From assembly GCA_020631355.1 (NCBI GenBank), contig JAHDHL010000001.1, positions 483,616 through 547,615 on the forward strand: 64,000 nucleotides of DNA. The letters are read 5' to 3'. This DNA comes from Saprospiraceae bacterium (GTDB taxonomy: Bacteria > Bacteroidota > Bacteroidia > Chitinophagales > Saprospiraceae). Below the pieces are notes generated by a model. That model was not told the DNA's origin, did not search any database, and saw only the letters and a program-made list of their open reading frames with translations. Positions 53,636 through 62,279 of the stretch are shown here, piece by piece. A program made the translations under genes and the position numbers. Position 1 is the first letter of the stretch. The number at the start of each line of letters is the position of its first letter.

Positions 53636-54124
53636 CTATTCTAATGATAATTGATATTTAGAGTGTCCTTTTTCTAAGAGGGCACTCTTTGTTTTTTTAT
53701 CAATATTGATATTTAAAAGGTGCTTTTGGTCTTTGAAAGTGTCGAATAGTAGTGTATTCTTTATTTTGAAATCCTTTATTTTTTTGACTTTCGATGCTTC
53801 TAGGTATATCCAAATAATATCATCTTCGTATTCTTTACCTAAATAATTAATCTCAATATCCTTTTTATTGATAGAAATAGCTACGTTTTTAAGTATATAT
53901 TCTTCTATATAACCATCAGAATTACTCAACTCTTCCTCTGTATTAAGGTTTAATTTAAAGGATTTACCCTTTGATACTGCTTTGTCAAGATCATCAGTAA
54001 ATAGCTTTATTGATGTTTCTAAGCTCTTATTCTCCTTATTGTAATAGATTTCGCCATATCCGAAGTGATAATCATGACTTAATTGAATGGATGTAAGGAC
54101 TAGAAAGTAGAGTAAATAAGGCAT
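53636..54124 (-). CDS. DUF6702 family exported protein
   Basis: 162 residues with a short hydrophobic start and a His-Asp-Tyr-His-Phe segment that begins the DUF6702 pattern (HDYHFGYGEIYYNKENKSLETSIKLFTDDL). The middle is a beta-rich NKKDIEINYLGKEYEDDIIWIYLE. Such genes commonly sit beside M1 aminopeptidases in Bacteroidota, as here (divergent, 115 bases apart). It lies between parS sites 2 and 3. The function is unknown. Confidence 0.75.
   Translation of the reverse strand: MPYLLYFLVLTSIQLSHDYHFGYGEIYYNKENKSLETSIKLFTDDLDKAVSKGKSFKLNLNTEEELSNSDGYIEEYILKNVAISINKKDIEINYLGKEYEDDIIWIYLEASKVKKIKDFKIKNTLLFDTFKDQKHLLNINIDKKTKSALLEKGHSKYQLSLE
53660..53698 (+). terminator. thrC terminator inside the convergent gene's 3' end
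   Basis: AGAGTGTCC (53660-53668) pairs with GGGCACTCT (53680-53688), nine base pairs with one G-T wobble, followed on the + strand by a T-rich tail (TTGTTTTTTT). It therefore terminates the threonine operon within the last codons of the DUF6702 gene. Confidence 0.75.
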
Positions 54125-54134
54125 AATTCATTGT

Positions 54135-54150
54135 TGTTTCACGTGAAACC
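54135..54150. other. parS-like ParB-binding site 3
   Basis: TGTTTCACGTGAAACC contains a perfect 14-base palindrome GTTTCACGTGAAAC (54136-54149) and matches parS TGTTTCACGTGAAACA at 15 of 16 positions. It lies in the 115-base divergent gap between the DUF6702 and M1 peptidase genes. It is the best of the three sites. Confidence 0.92.
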
Positions 54151-54238
54151 AAGACAAAAATTCATCGAAACAGATGGGAGAAAAGTCTTATTTTTACGTT
54201 GTAATTTCCTAGAAAGGATGATTTAAATAAAATATTCA

Positions 54239-56581
54239 ATGATGCGATTACACTTTAAAGTTATTACTTCTTTAGTATTACTGCTACTATTTAACCATAT
54301 ATTAATATATGGACAAGTAGATAATACTAATAAAAGTAAGTTTAAACAGTTGGGCCAAGAGCTTCCAACACCCAATTCTTACCGTGCTGCTTCTGGCGCA
54401 CCAGGCCATGAGTATTGGCAACAAAAGGCAGATTATGTAATTCAATTAGAATTAGATGATGAAAAGCAGCGAATCTATGGTGAAGAATCCATTACATATT
54501 TCAATAATTCTCCTGATGAATTAAGGTATTTATGGTTGCAGTTGGACCAAAATATGCGTGCGAAAGACTCTGATACGTATAAAACAGCGACGAATGGAAT
54601 GAATGAGGAGATGAATATTGGTCAATTAGGTAGGATGATGAATGATTTTGATGGTGGTTTTAAGCTGGATTTTGTCCAGGATGCCAATGGTAAAGCATTG
54701 GATTATACCGTCAATAAAACCATGATGAGAATTGATTTACCTAATGTAATGAAGACTGGAGATTCTTTTACATTTAATGTAAAGTGGTGGTATAATATCA
54801 ACGATCGAATGAAAATCGGTGGTCGTTCTGGATATGAATACTTTGCTGAAGATGATAATTACCTTTATACTATTGCACAATTCTTTCCAAGAATGTGTGT
54901 TTATGACGATGTAAATGGATGGCAACATAAACAATTTTTGGGTAGAGGTGAGTTTGCTTTGACATTCGGAGATTATGAAGTAGACATTACTGTACCAGAA
55001 GATCACCTTGTTGCGGCTACTGGAACCCTTGAAAATCCTACAGATGTAATGTCTGATAATATGCTTAAGCAATGGGAAAAAGCAAAGAATTCTTTTGAGG
55101 ATATAGTCATTATCTCTGATCAAAAGGATGCAGAAAAGAGAGAAAAGACAAAGAAAAAAGGGAAGAAGACATGGAAATTCAAGGCTGAAAATGTTCGTGA
55201 TTTTGCTTTTGCATCATCAAGAAAGTTCATCTGGGATGCTATGGCAGTGAAGATGAGCGATGGTAGAGTAGTAATGGCTGAATCCATGTACCCTAAAGAG
55301 GGGAATCCTTTATGGGAACAATACTCAACAAAAGCTGTAGCTCATACACTGAAATGGTATTCTCATTATACTATTGATTATCCTTATCCTGTTGCGTGGT
55401 CAATTCATGCCAAGAGTATTGGTATGGAATACCCTATGATTTGCTTCAATTTTGGTCGTCCTGAAAAAGATGGTACTTATACAGCAAGAACAAAATATGG
55501 GATGATAGGTGTAATAATCCATGAGGTTGGACATAATTTCTTCCCGATGATTATCAATTCGGATGAAAGACAATGGACTTGGATGGATGAAGGTTTGAAC
55601 AGTTTTGTACAGTATTTGGCCCAAAATGAATGGGAAAGAAACTTCCCATCAAGGAGAGGACCAGCATATAAGATTGTTAATTACATGAAAGGTGATAAGG
55701 AAAACATTGTACCTATCATGACTAACTCTGAATCCATACTTCAGTTTGGTAATAATGCATATGGTAAACCAGCTACAGCATTGAATATTTTAAGAGAAAC
55801 TGTAATGGGGCGAGAATTATTCGATCATGCATTTAAGGAGTATTGTAGAAGATGGGCATTCAGACATCCATCTCCAGCTGACTTTTTCCGTTCTATGGAG
55901 GACGCTTCTGGTGTAGATTTGGATTGGTTTTGGAGAGGTTGGTTCTATACAACTGACCATTGTGATATTGCTATTTCTGATGTAAAGTGGTACCAAGTGG
56001 ACTCTCAAAATCCCTTAAAGGAAAGTATTACTGATAAGGCGAAAAGAGATGCTGCTACAGTGAATATTTCAGATATCAGAAATAAGGAGTCAATCAAGAA
56101 AACCCAGGATGAAATTGACCCTAGTCTACGTGATTTCTATTCTACTTATGATCCACTAAATCCTGATGCTATAGATACAAAAGAGTATAAGGAATACTTG
56201 GCTTCTCTATCCAAGGAGGAAAGAGCACTTTTGGATGCAGGTCTGAATTTCTATGAAATTTCATTTGAGAATATTGGTGGACTTATTATGCCACTTATCA
56301 TAGAGTTTGAATATACAGATGGTACCAAGGAAGTAGAACGAATTCCTGCAGAAGTATGGAAGAGTAGAAATGAAAAGATTTCAAAAGTATTCATCAAGAC
56401 TAAGGAGGTTAAGCAAATTACCCTTGATCCATTTTTAGAAACTGCAGATACAGATACAAGCAATAATTATTATCCTGAAAAGAAAGAAGCTTCAAGGTTT
56501 GAATTATTCAAGCAGAAGTCATTCTCTAGGGAAAATCCAATGCAGAGAGCTGAAAGAGCTAAGAAAGTAAAGAATCCTTAG
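54239..56581 (+). CDS. M1-family metallopeptidase
   Basis: Exported aminopeptidase of 780 residues with a signal peptide ending near ILIYGQ. The zinc motif is HEVGHN (His428, Glu429, His432), and the third ligand Glu451 is in MDEGLNSF. The substrate-binding motif appears as IGMEYPM in place of GAMEN. It probably trims peptides in the periplasm or at the cell surface. The start could also be the second ATG at 54242. A terminator follows it. Confidence 0.93.
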   Translation: MMRLHFKVITSLVLLLLFNHILIYGQVDNTNKSKFKQLGQELPTPNSYRAASGAPGHEYWQQKADYVIQLELDDEKQRIYGEESITYFNNSPDELRYLWLQLDQNMRAKDSDTYKTATNGMNEEMNIGQLGRMMNDFDGGFKLDFVQDANGKALDYTVNKTMMRIDLPNVMKTGDSFTFNVKWWYNINDRMKIGGRSGYEYFAEDDNYLYTIAQFFPRMCVYDDVNGWQHKQFLGRGEFALTFGDYEVDITVPEDHLVAATGTLENPTDVMSDNMLKQWEKAKNSFEDIVIISDQKDAEKREKTKKKGKKTWKFKAENVRDFAFASSRKFIWDAMAVKMSDGRVVMAESMYPKEGNPLWEQYSTKAVAHTLKWYSHYTIDYPYPVAWSIHAKSIGMEYPMICFNFGRPEKDGTYTARTKYGMIGVIIHEVGHNFFPMIINSDERQWTWMDEGLNSFVQYLAQNEWERNFPSRRGPAYKIVNYMKGDKENIVPIMTNSESILQFGNNAYGKPATALNILRETVMGRELFDHAFKEYCRRWAFRHPSPADFFRSMEDASGVDLDWFWRGWFYTTDHCDIAISDVKWYQVDSQNPLKESITDKAKRDAATVNISDIRNKESIKKTQDEIDPSLRDFYSTYDPLNPDAIDTKEYKEYLASLSKEERALLDAGLNFYEISFENIGGLIMPLIIEFEYTDGTKEVERIPAEVWKSRNEKISKVFIKTKEVKQITLDPFLETADTDTSNNYYPEKKEASRFELFKQKSFSRENPMQRAERAKKVKNP

Positions 56582-56608
56582 TAACTGATTGATTATCAAT
56601 AGATTAAC

Positions 56609-56642
56609 AGAGGTACTGCTTTAGGGTAGTGCCTCTTTTTTA
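56609..56642 (+). terminator. Terminator of the M1 peptidase gene
   Basis: GAGGTACTGC (56610-56619) pairs with GTAGTGCCTC (56626-56635), ten base pairs with two G-T wobbles. It is followed by a run of six T. It lies 28 bases after the stop at 56581. Confidence 0.85.
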
Positions 56643-56744
56643 TTTAATTAATTGAAAATCAGATAGTTATGATTGTTTTTGATAAAAAATAGATATCAGT
56701 TGTTCTCAATACGCTACATGTATATATCTAATCAGCCAATTCAT

Positions 56745-56752
56745 TATTTTTG
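56745..56752 (+). promoter_or_regulatory. Candidate -7 element (TATTTTTG) of hutH
   Basis: Exact TAnnTTTG match 29 bases before the hutH ATG. No clear TTG at -33. Confidence 0.4.
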
Positions 56753-56781
56753 TAATCCTAATTATAGACGAAGCATAGATA

Positions 56782-58296
56782 ATGAAACCAAACCACCATT
56801 ACATATCTACCCAATCTCTTTCGATTACAGATATTGAAAATATCATCAATGAGAATAAGACACTGAGTCTTTCTGAGGACGCTATTCAAAAAATTCAGAA
56901 TTGTAGGGATTATCTAGATAAGAAGTTAAACGATAATGAAACTGCATTTTATGGTATCAATACAGGATTCGGTTCTTTGTGTAATGTAATTATCGAAGGA
57001 GAAGAATTAGAAGAACTTCAGCATAATCTGGTAAAGAGTCATGCATGTGGAATGGGGGAGGAGGTACCCCAACATTTGGTGAAGTTGATGATTCTTCTGA
57101 AAATTCAAAGTTTATCATACGGACATTCAGGAGTAAGAATAGAAGTCGTACAAAGACTCATTGATTTTTATAATGCGAATGCTCTTCCTATAATTTATCA
57201 ATTGGGTTCACTTGGTGCTTCTGGAGACTTGGCCCCTTTGGCACATATGAGTTTGGCATTGATAGGTGAGGGGGAAATGAATTTTCAGGGTTCAAGAATT
57301 GAGGCAAAATTGGTTCATGAAAAAATGAATTGGAATGCCCTCCGCTTACAATCCAAGGAAGGGATAGCATTGTTGAATGGAACACAATTTTCCTTAGGAT
57401 ATGGATTATGGAGTTCTATGATGTCTAACCGACTATCCAAACTTTCGGATTTGATTGGTGCTATGTCATTGGATGCATTCGATGGAAGAATTGAACCATT
57501 CGATGATAGGGTACATCAGAATAGGCCGCACCCCTGGCAAATTTTTACTGCCAAACGTTTTCGGGATTTATTGGAAGGAAGTGAAATTATTACACAAGAA
57601 AAAACAGCCGTTCAAGATCCATATGCTTTTCGATGTATTCCTCAGGTTCATGGTGCAAGTAAAAGTACAATTGATTATGTACGAGGAGTGATGGAAACCG
57701 AATTGAATTCCGTAACGGATAACCCCAATATTTTTCCTGAAACAGATGCGATAATTTCCGGTGGAAATTTTCATGCTCAACCATTGGCCTTGGCTTCTGA
57801 TTTTTTAGCGATTGCACTTGCCGAACTTGGAAATATTTCTGAACGTAGGGTTTATCAATTAATCGGCGGGCAAAGAGGTTTGCCCGTTTTCATGACAGAA
57901 GGTGCCGGCCTCCATTCTGGTTTTATGATTAGCCAATATACAGCTGCTTCGATAGTAAGTCAGAATAAACAACTTTGTACTCCCGCATCCGTCGATTCCA
58001 TAGTTTCATGTAATGGTCAAGAAGATCATGTAAGTATGGCCGCTAATGCAGGTACCAAATTGTATAAGGTCGTCCAAAATGTAGAATCATTGCTATCAAT
58101 AGAGTTGATGGTTGCGGCCAAGGGATTAGAATTTAGGCATCCTAAAAAATCATCTCCACGAATAGAGCAACTATTATCAGATTACAGAAAGCATGTTACA
58201 TCATTGAAAGAAGATAGGATACTATACAAAGACATGCATCAAAGCGTTCATTTTTTGAGGCATCTGGATTTATCATCATATCTACCTTCTGAATGA
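56782..58296 (+). CDS. hutH: Histidine ammonia-lyase
   Basis: Converts histidine to urocanate, the first step of histidine degradation; 504 residues. The Ala146-Ser147-Gly148 triad in GSLGASGDLAPLAH should cyclise to the MIO cofactor. FYGINTGFG carries the catalytic Tyr58, and GGNFHAQPLAL is the later conserved loop. No hutU, hutI or hutG is adjacent. The stop overlaps the start of the next gene by four bases (ATGA). Confidence 0.93.
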   Translation: MKPNHHYISTQSLSITDIENIINENKTLSLSEDAIQKIQNCRDYLDKKLNDNETAFYGINTGFGSLCNVIIEGEELEELQHNLVKSHACGMGEEVPQHLVKLMILLKIQSLSYGHSGVRIEVVQRLIDFYNANALPIIYQLGSLGASGDLAPLAHMSLALIGEGEMNFQGSRIEAKLVHEKMNWNALRLQSKEGIALLNGTQFSLGYGLWSSMMSNRLSKLSDLIGAMSLDAFDGRIEPFDDRVHQNRPHPWQIFTAKRFRDLLEGSEIITQEKTAVQDPYAFRCIPQVHGASKSTIDYVRGVMETELNSVTDNPNIFPETDAIISGGNFHAQPLALASDFLAIALAELGNISERRVYQLIGGQRGLPVFMTEGAGLHSGFMISQYTAASIVSQNKQLCTPASVDSIVSCNGQEDHVSMAANAGTKLYKVVQNVESLLSIELMVAAKGLEFRHPKKSSPRIEQLLSDYRKHVTSLKEDRILYKDMHQSVHFLRHLDLSSYLPSE

Positions 58297-59423
58297 AATG
58301 GCATAATGTCAAAATAGTAGGAATTCTAATTCTAGTATTTTCTTCTTTTTCCCTAAAAGGACAAATTGGGAAGAATTGGGCATTTGAGAGTAATACCTAT
58401 GTGGGACAAATTACAAAACACACCCCAAAGATATTATTTGATGTTAATCGACTAGCCGTAGGTCAGGATTTTAATTTCAAGAAGCAAACCTACGGAAATG
58501 ACAAATGGAGTCAGTTTCAACGATACCCAGATTTGGGGATTTCCCTGTTGTATTTTAATCTGGGAGATAAGGAAGTTTTGGGACAAGCCATTGGTATCAT
58601 GCCCAATGCTACTGTAAAATTACTTCGAACCCAAAAAGGCTTTATCAATTTTCAAATCGGATGGGGGCTAGGATATGTAAACAAATTTTATCATCCTGTA
58701 GATAATCCGACAAACAACGCCTTGGGTTCTGCCTGGAATAATTTAGTACTCTTTAAATTTGATGGAGGTGTTCACATCAATAATTATTGGTCTACACAGA
58801 TGGGATTCAGTCTTACCCATTATTCGAATGGTGCTTCCCAACTTCCCAATTTTGGAATTAATGTCATAGCCGCGAATATTGGTTTACGATATACACCCAA
58901 CCCCGTAAAAAGAGAAGATTACATATTCGATGAGCATCATTTGAATGTACCCGAGAAAAGATGGGGTGGACAAGTTCATTTTGATTTGGCTTACAGGGAA
59001 TATGGAAAAAGTGGTGGTCCCCGATATCCAATCTATGTATTGTCTTCTTCAGGGATGTTTCATTTTAATGCTGTGAATCGAATGCATTTGGGATTAGAGA
59101 TGGAATACAATTCTGGTGTTTATCATTTTTTGAAACATAGCTCCTTGAATCCTGATTTGCAATATGCCAAACAGCAATCTTACCGAACGATGGTATTTGC
59201 AGCTCACGAATTCACAATGGGTGATGTTGGTATGTATATATTACTTGGGACTTATCTCCAATCGAAAGAACAAATTCCTGGTCGGATTTATAACAAGCTT
59301 TCTGCAAGATATTACTTCAAACCCGTAGGTAAACCTGCTACAAGATTTTTTGTGGCAGTCTATTTGAAATCCCATTTATCAGTTGCTGAATACTTGGCAT
59401 TTGGTGTGGGTGCTTCCCTTTGA
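58293..59423 (+). CDS. PagL/acyloxyacyl-hydrolase-like outer-membrane protein
   Basis: 376 residues with a signal peptide (ending near SLKGQ) and barrel strands. The motif THYSNGASQLPN resembles the His-Ser catalytic pair of PagL-type lipid A 3-O-deacylases and of the Bacteroidota acyloxyacyl hydrolase family. If active it would trim a fatty acid from lipid A in the outer membrane. It is translationally coupled to hutH by a four-base overlap, an unexpected partner. The lack of a mapped Glu makes activity uncertain. Confidence 0.7.
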   Translation: MKWHNVKIVGILILVFSSFSLKGQIGKNWAFESNTYVGQITKHTPKILFDVNRLAVGQDFNFKKQTYGNDKWSQFQRYPDLGISLLYFNLGDKEVLGQAIGIMPNATVKLLRTQKGFINFQIGWGLGYVNKFYHPVDNPTNNALGSAWNNLVLFKFDGGVHINNYWSTQMGFSLTHYSNGASQLPNFGINVIAANIGLRYTPNPVKREDYIFDEHHLNVPEKRWGGQVHFDLAYREYGKSGGPRYPIYVLSSSGMFHFNAVNRMHLGLEMEYNSGVYHFLKHSSLNPDLQYAKQQSYRTMVFAAHEFTMGDVGMYILLGTYLQSKEQIPGRIYNKLSARYYFKPVGKPATRFFVAVYLKSHLSVAEYLAFGVGASL

Positions 59424-59575
59424 TTATTTCTAATCATACGAATTTCCAGATTATCATAATTTCAATTCTACTGTAAATCAGCGATTTCGAAGAAATTTTA
59501 AATTTTTTTGAAAAAAGTGCATTTTATTTTATGGAAAATCTGTGGATTTGGACTCTTATAAATAGATACTTTTAG

Positions 59576-59733
59576 TTGCCGATTTTATAGAGTTAACTGG
59601 AGTCTTTCATGATCTCTCTATGAACACATGATTTTCTCGGACTTAAAAAATTATACTTCAGTTAATTACTCTAAAAAATGAATCACTCTCTATATTTTCA
59701 AGCATAACTGGCGCCCACCGGTTATGCTTTTTT
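59576..59733 (+). ncRNA. Candidate structured small RNA or long 3' leader region
   Basis: Fills the roughly 300-base gap after 59423. The outer helix is TTTT-TAGAGT-TAACTG (59583-59599) pairing with CAGTTA-ACTCTA-AAAA (59659-59677), 16 base pairs with small bulges. Inside it are AGTC/GACT (59601-59604 with 59640-59643) and TCATG/CATGA (59607-59611 with 59627-59631). A strong Rho-independent terminator closes the 3' end. A weak promoter-like TACTTTTA lies at 59567-59574. No known family was recognised. Confidence 0.45.
59700..59733 (+). terminator. Strong + strand terminator before the isomerase gene
   Basis: 59700-59711 pairs with 59718-59729, 12 base pairs with one T-G wobble and a six-base loop, followed by a T-run on the + strand. 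It lies about 280 bases after the nearest + strand stop (59423) and overlaps the 3' end of the minus-strand gene. The T-run is poor on the minus strand, so a + strand transcript seems intended. Confidence 0.85.
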
Positions 59734-60492
59734 ATTGGGCTTTAGTCGACCTACCATTTTTTGAAGAATGAATTTGGGTTCATCAGAATGCCAGTGAGCA
59801 ATAGTTACTTTTCTTTCTTCCTCGGTTACTTTCAATTTACCTAATAATTCTCTCCTCAAAACTTTCTTCGTTTTGTACAAGGTAGAACTAGGTAATTTCA
59901 AATATTGCTTCATTTTCTTTTCGGCATTAGCAAGTACTTCTTCTTGGGATACAATTTCATCTACCAAGTGAATGGCCAGTGCTTCCTGAGGATTGAAAAG
60001 TTTTCCTTCAAGTACCGCTTGATACGCTTTACCCATTCCTATCCAGAATGCATATAATTCAAGAAATCCATGTGGCAATAAAATCCCAACAGGTACTTCG
60101 TTCAGTCCAATCATGAATTTTGAATCTTCAGCCATAACTCGATAATCACTAGCTATCGCAATAAGACAACCACCAGCTGGACTATAGCCGGTTATAGCAG
60201 AAATCAATATTTTCTGAAAAGCTGCTAATTCATAGATCAAACTTGAAAAGCTATACCAGAATTCTAACATTTCTCCTTCATTATAGGTGATGAGCTCTAC
60301 CACATCCAAACCTGCAGAGAAAAAATTTCTTTGTCCTGTTAGTACAATACCCCTTAGACTATCATCATTTTCTACTTGCTCCAAAAGTAATCTGAGTTCG
60401 GATATCAAGTCTGCATTCAATGCATTAGCACGACCCCGATTCATCTGTGCAACGATATATCCTTCCTTCTTTTCAATAATGATATTATTCAT
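59722..60492 (-). CDS. Enoyl-CoA isomerase/hydratase, ECI1-like
   Basis: Crotonase-fold protein; the ATG at 60492 (MNNIIIEKKEG) gives 256 residues, removing a nine-residue tail. RANALNADLI, FFSAGLDVVEL and GYSPAGGCLIAIASDYRVM form the oxyanion and CoA-binding regions. GLNEVPVGILLPHGF resembles the GLNETQLGI signature of mitochondrial delta3,delta2-enoyl-CoA isomerase more than that of hydratases. A role in unsaturated fatty acid oxidation is likely. No other beta-oxidation genes are adjacent. Confidence 0.82.
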   Translation of the reverse strand: MNNIIIEKKEGYIVAQMNRGRANALNADLISELRLLLEQVENDDSLRGIVLTGQRNFFSAGLDVVELITYNEGEMLEFWYSFSSLIYELAAFQKILISAITGYSPAGGCLIAIASDYRVMAEDSKFMIGLNEVPVGILLPHGFLELYAFWIGMGKAYQAVLEGKLFNPQEALAIHLVDEIVSQEEVLANAEKKMKQYLKLPSSTLYKTKKVLRRELLGKLKVTEEERKVTIAHWHSDEPKFILQKMVGRLKPNKKA

Positions 60493-60715
60493 GAATCCAA
60501 TTTTGTGATGAACAAACAAAATAGAAAACTTTCATGTGGATTTTAAGTAGCTTGGATTTAAACTTCACACTATAATAAAAGTCTTATATTTAACGGATTA
60601 CTAGCAAAGATTGAATCCGCAGTGATTGCTATTGTGGACAAAATTCAGCAATTTTACATTAGGCCTAACCTGGACACCACTCTACTACACACTTCTTATT
60701 CACAAATGTTGATAA

Positions 60716-61606
60716 ATGAAAAATTTTATCATTTTTCTGTCTTTACTCATCTTGGCATTCGGTTGTACAGATAAGGAAACCATTTTCGAAGACCAACATG
60801 TTATCGAGGTAATCGAAGGAAATGAACCTCCTCCTTATAGTGGCGTCACTACTGTCCAACTTAATAATTATATCAATAAGGTTTTCATAGATCTTATCGG
60901 TCGTGAACCCAATAGTAGCGAATTACAGAATATAGCAGATTTGCTTCGGTCGGATAATATAAGTAATCAGGTTGTTGACCAGTTTCTGAATTCAATCATG
61001 TCTACGAATGATTATTACAATAGACTCAATGATATATATTTTGGTGCTATGCTGAATTCAACGGATAGCACAGATATTGCTTTCCGCCTTGAGGTGATGA
61101 CTGTCCAGCTAGCCGCGACGACTGACCCACTCGAACAGTTTTATTTTCAGAATGAAATTATAAAACTAACCAATCTGCAAAGTGCAAAGGATGAATATCA
61201 ATCTGGTGAGATTGGTATCAATGATTACATGTCTAGAATTGTGAATAATTTTTTCTATGACCAAATTAATATGGGAACTGAAAATTTTGTTCTAGCCTGT
61301 TTTGAGAATTTTTTCAAGAGACTTCCAACCGAGGAAGAATTGGAAAGTAGTATTACAATGGTCAATGGATTTCCTGCCCAACTTCTATTTACGGATGGGG
61401 CAACCAAGGATTCATTTATAGGAATCCTAACGGATAATGATGAATATTATCAGGGATTGGGAATAGATGTATATGTTCAATTATTAGCCCGGAATCCAGA
61501 TTCTCCTGAAATGGGTGAAGCAATGAATAACCTGAGTCAAGGAGTTTGGACATATCAGGAATTACAAAAAGAAATCATTAAATCGGAAGAATACAAAGGA
61601 TTTTAA
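60716..61606 (+). CDS. DUF1549-like lipoprotein
   Basis: 296 residues with a signal segment ending in LAFGC (Cys17), so a lipoprotein. It contains two copies of a helical motif: YINKVFIDLIGREPNSSELQNI and FENFFKRLPTEEELESSI. These resemble the DUF1549 helical repeat known from Planctomycetes surface proteins, though the match is short. It opens the cassette of four same-strand genes that ends with the aminotransferase. The function is unknown. Confidence 0.65.
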   Translation: MKNFIIFLSLLILAFGCTDKETIFEDQHVIEVIEGNEPPPYSGVTTVQLNNYINKVFIDLIGREPNSSELQNIADLLRSDNISNQVVDQFLNSIMSTNDYYNRLNDIYFGAMLNSTDSTDIAFRLEVMTVQLAATTDPLEQFYFQNEIIKLTNLQSAKDEYQSGEIGINDYMSRIVNNFFYDQINMGTENFVLACFENFFKRLPTEEELESSITMVNGFPAQLLFTDGATKDSFIGILTDNDEYYQGLGIDVYVQLLARNPDSPEMGEAMNNLSQGVWTYQELQKEIIKSEEYKGF

Positions 61607-61651
61607 AATTGAATAATTAATTATTTAATCCTTGGATTATTTTTCAATTTT
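61605..61651 (+). other. Nested hairpin between the two DUF1549-like genes
   Basis: AAAATTGAA (61605-61613) pairs with TTCAATTTT (61643-61651), and inside it TAATCC (61626-61631) pairs with GGATTA (61634-61639). It begins at the stop codon of the upstream gene. It may act as a partial terminator or RNA-stability element in the cassette. Confidence 0.4.
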
Positions 61652-61659
61652 ATTCATAA

Positions 61660-62190
61660 ATGAAAATAAATATGAATCGATTTTATTATTTAATTTATTT
61701 TCTGTCTTTTTCTTTTTTCTTTTTTTCTTGTAAAAAGGAAACCGAAATTATTCAGCAACCTATCGTTGATGATTATATTTTTAATGTAGATAGCGAACCT
61801 GTTTATCAATCCAGTGCAGAAAAAACCAAGGAGAAAACATCAGAGCAATATGTCTCCATACTCTATTCTAATTTATTCCAACAAAGTATTCCTCAGGAAG
61901 ATTTAACGGATTTATCACTGATTCGTACGGCATTAGGAGATAAACAATTAGCAGATGAGTTGATAATCAATGGATTAGTTAATAACTCAGATGTAATTAT
62001 ACCTACTAATGAACAAATGAGAGACAATGTCGATGAATTCATTGATGGTGTATATCTCCGTTTCTTCTTGCGAAAGCCTACTGCTTATGAAAAAGTAGAA
62101 CTCAAACAAGAGATAGAAAATGATTTGGAATTAACTCCTGAATTCATTTATACAGCATTCGCTATTTCTAATGAATATAAATTCTATTAA
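61660..62190 (+). CDS. Small DUF1549-like lipoprotein
   Basis: 176 residues; hydrophobic start ending in FFFSC (near residue 24) marks it as a lipoprotein. It has one FIDGVYLRFFLRKPTAYEKVEL motif similar to the helical repeat in the gene upstream. The DNA is very AT-rich, particularly after the stop. It is the second gene of the cassette. The start may instead be the Met at 61672. No function can be assigned. Confidence 0.65.
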   Translation: MKINMNRFYYLIYFLSFSFFFFSCKKETEIIQQPIVDDYIFNVDSEPVYQSSAEKTKEKTSEQYVSILYSNLFQQSIPQEDLTDLSLIRTALGDKQLADELIINGLVNNSDVIIPTNEQMRDNVDEFIDGVYLRFFLRKPTAYEKVELKQEIENDLELTPEFIYTAFAISNEYKFY

Positions 62191-62279
62191 AAGAATTAAT
62201 TCTAATTTAATGGAAAAAAATAATTCGATTATTAATTTAATTCGAATTAAATATCTCAACATTTCATTATTTATTTTTT

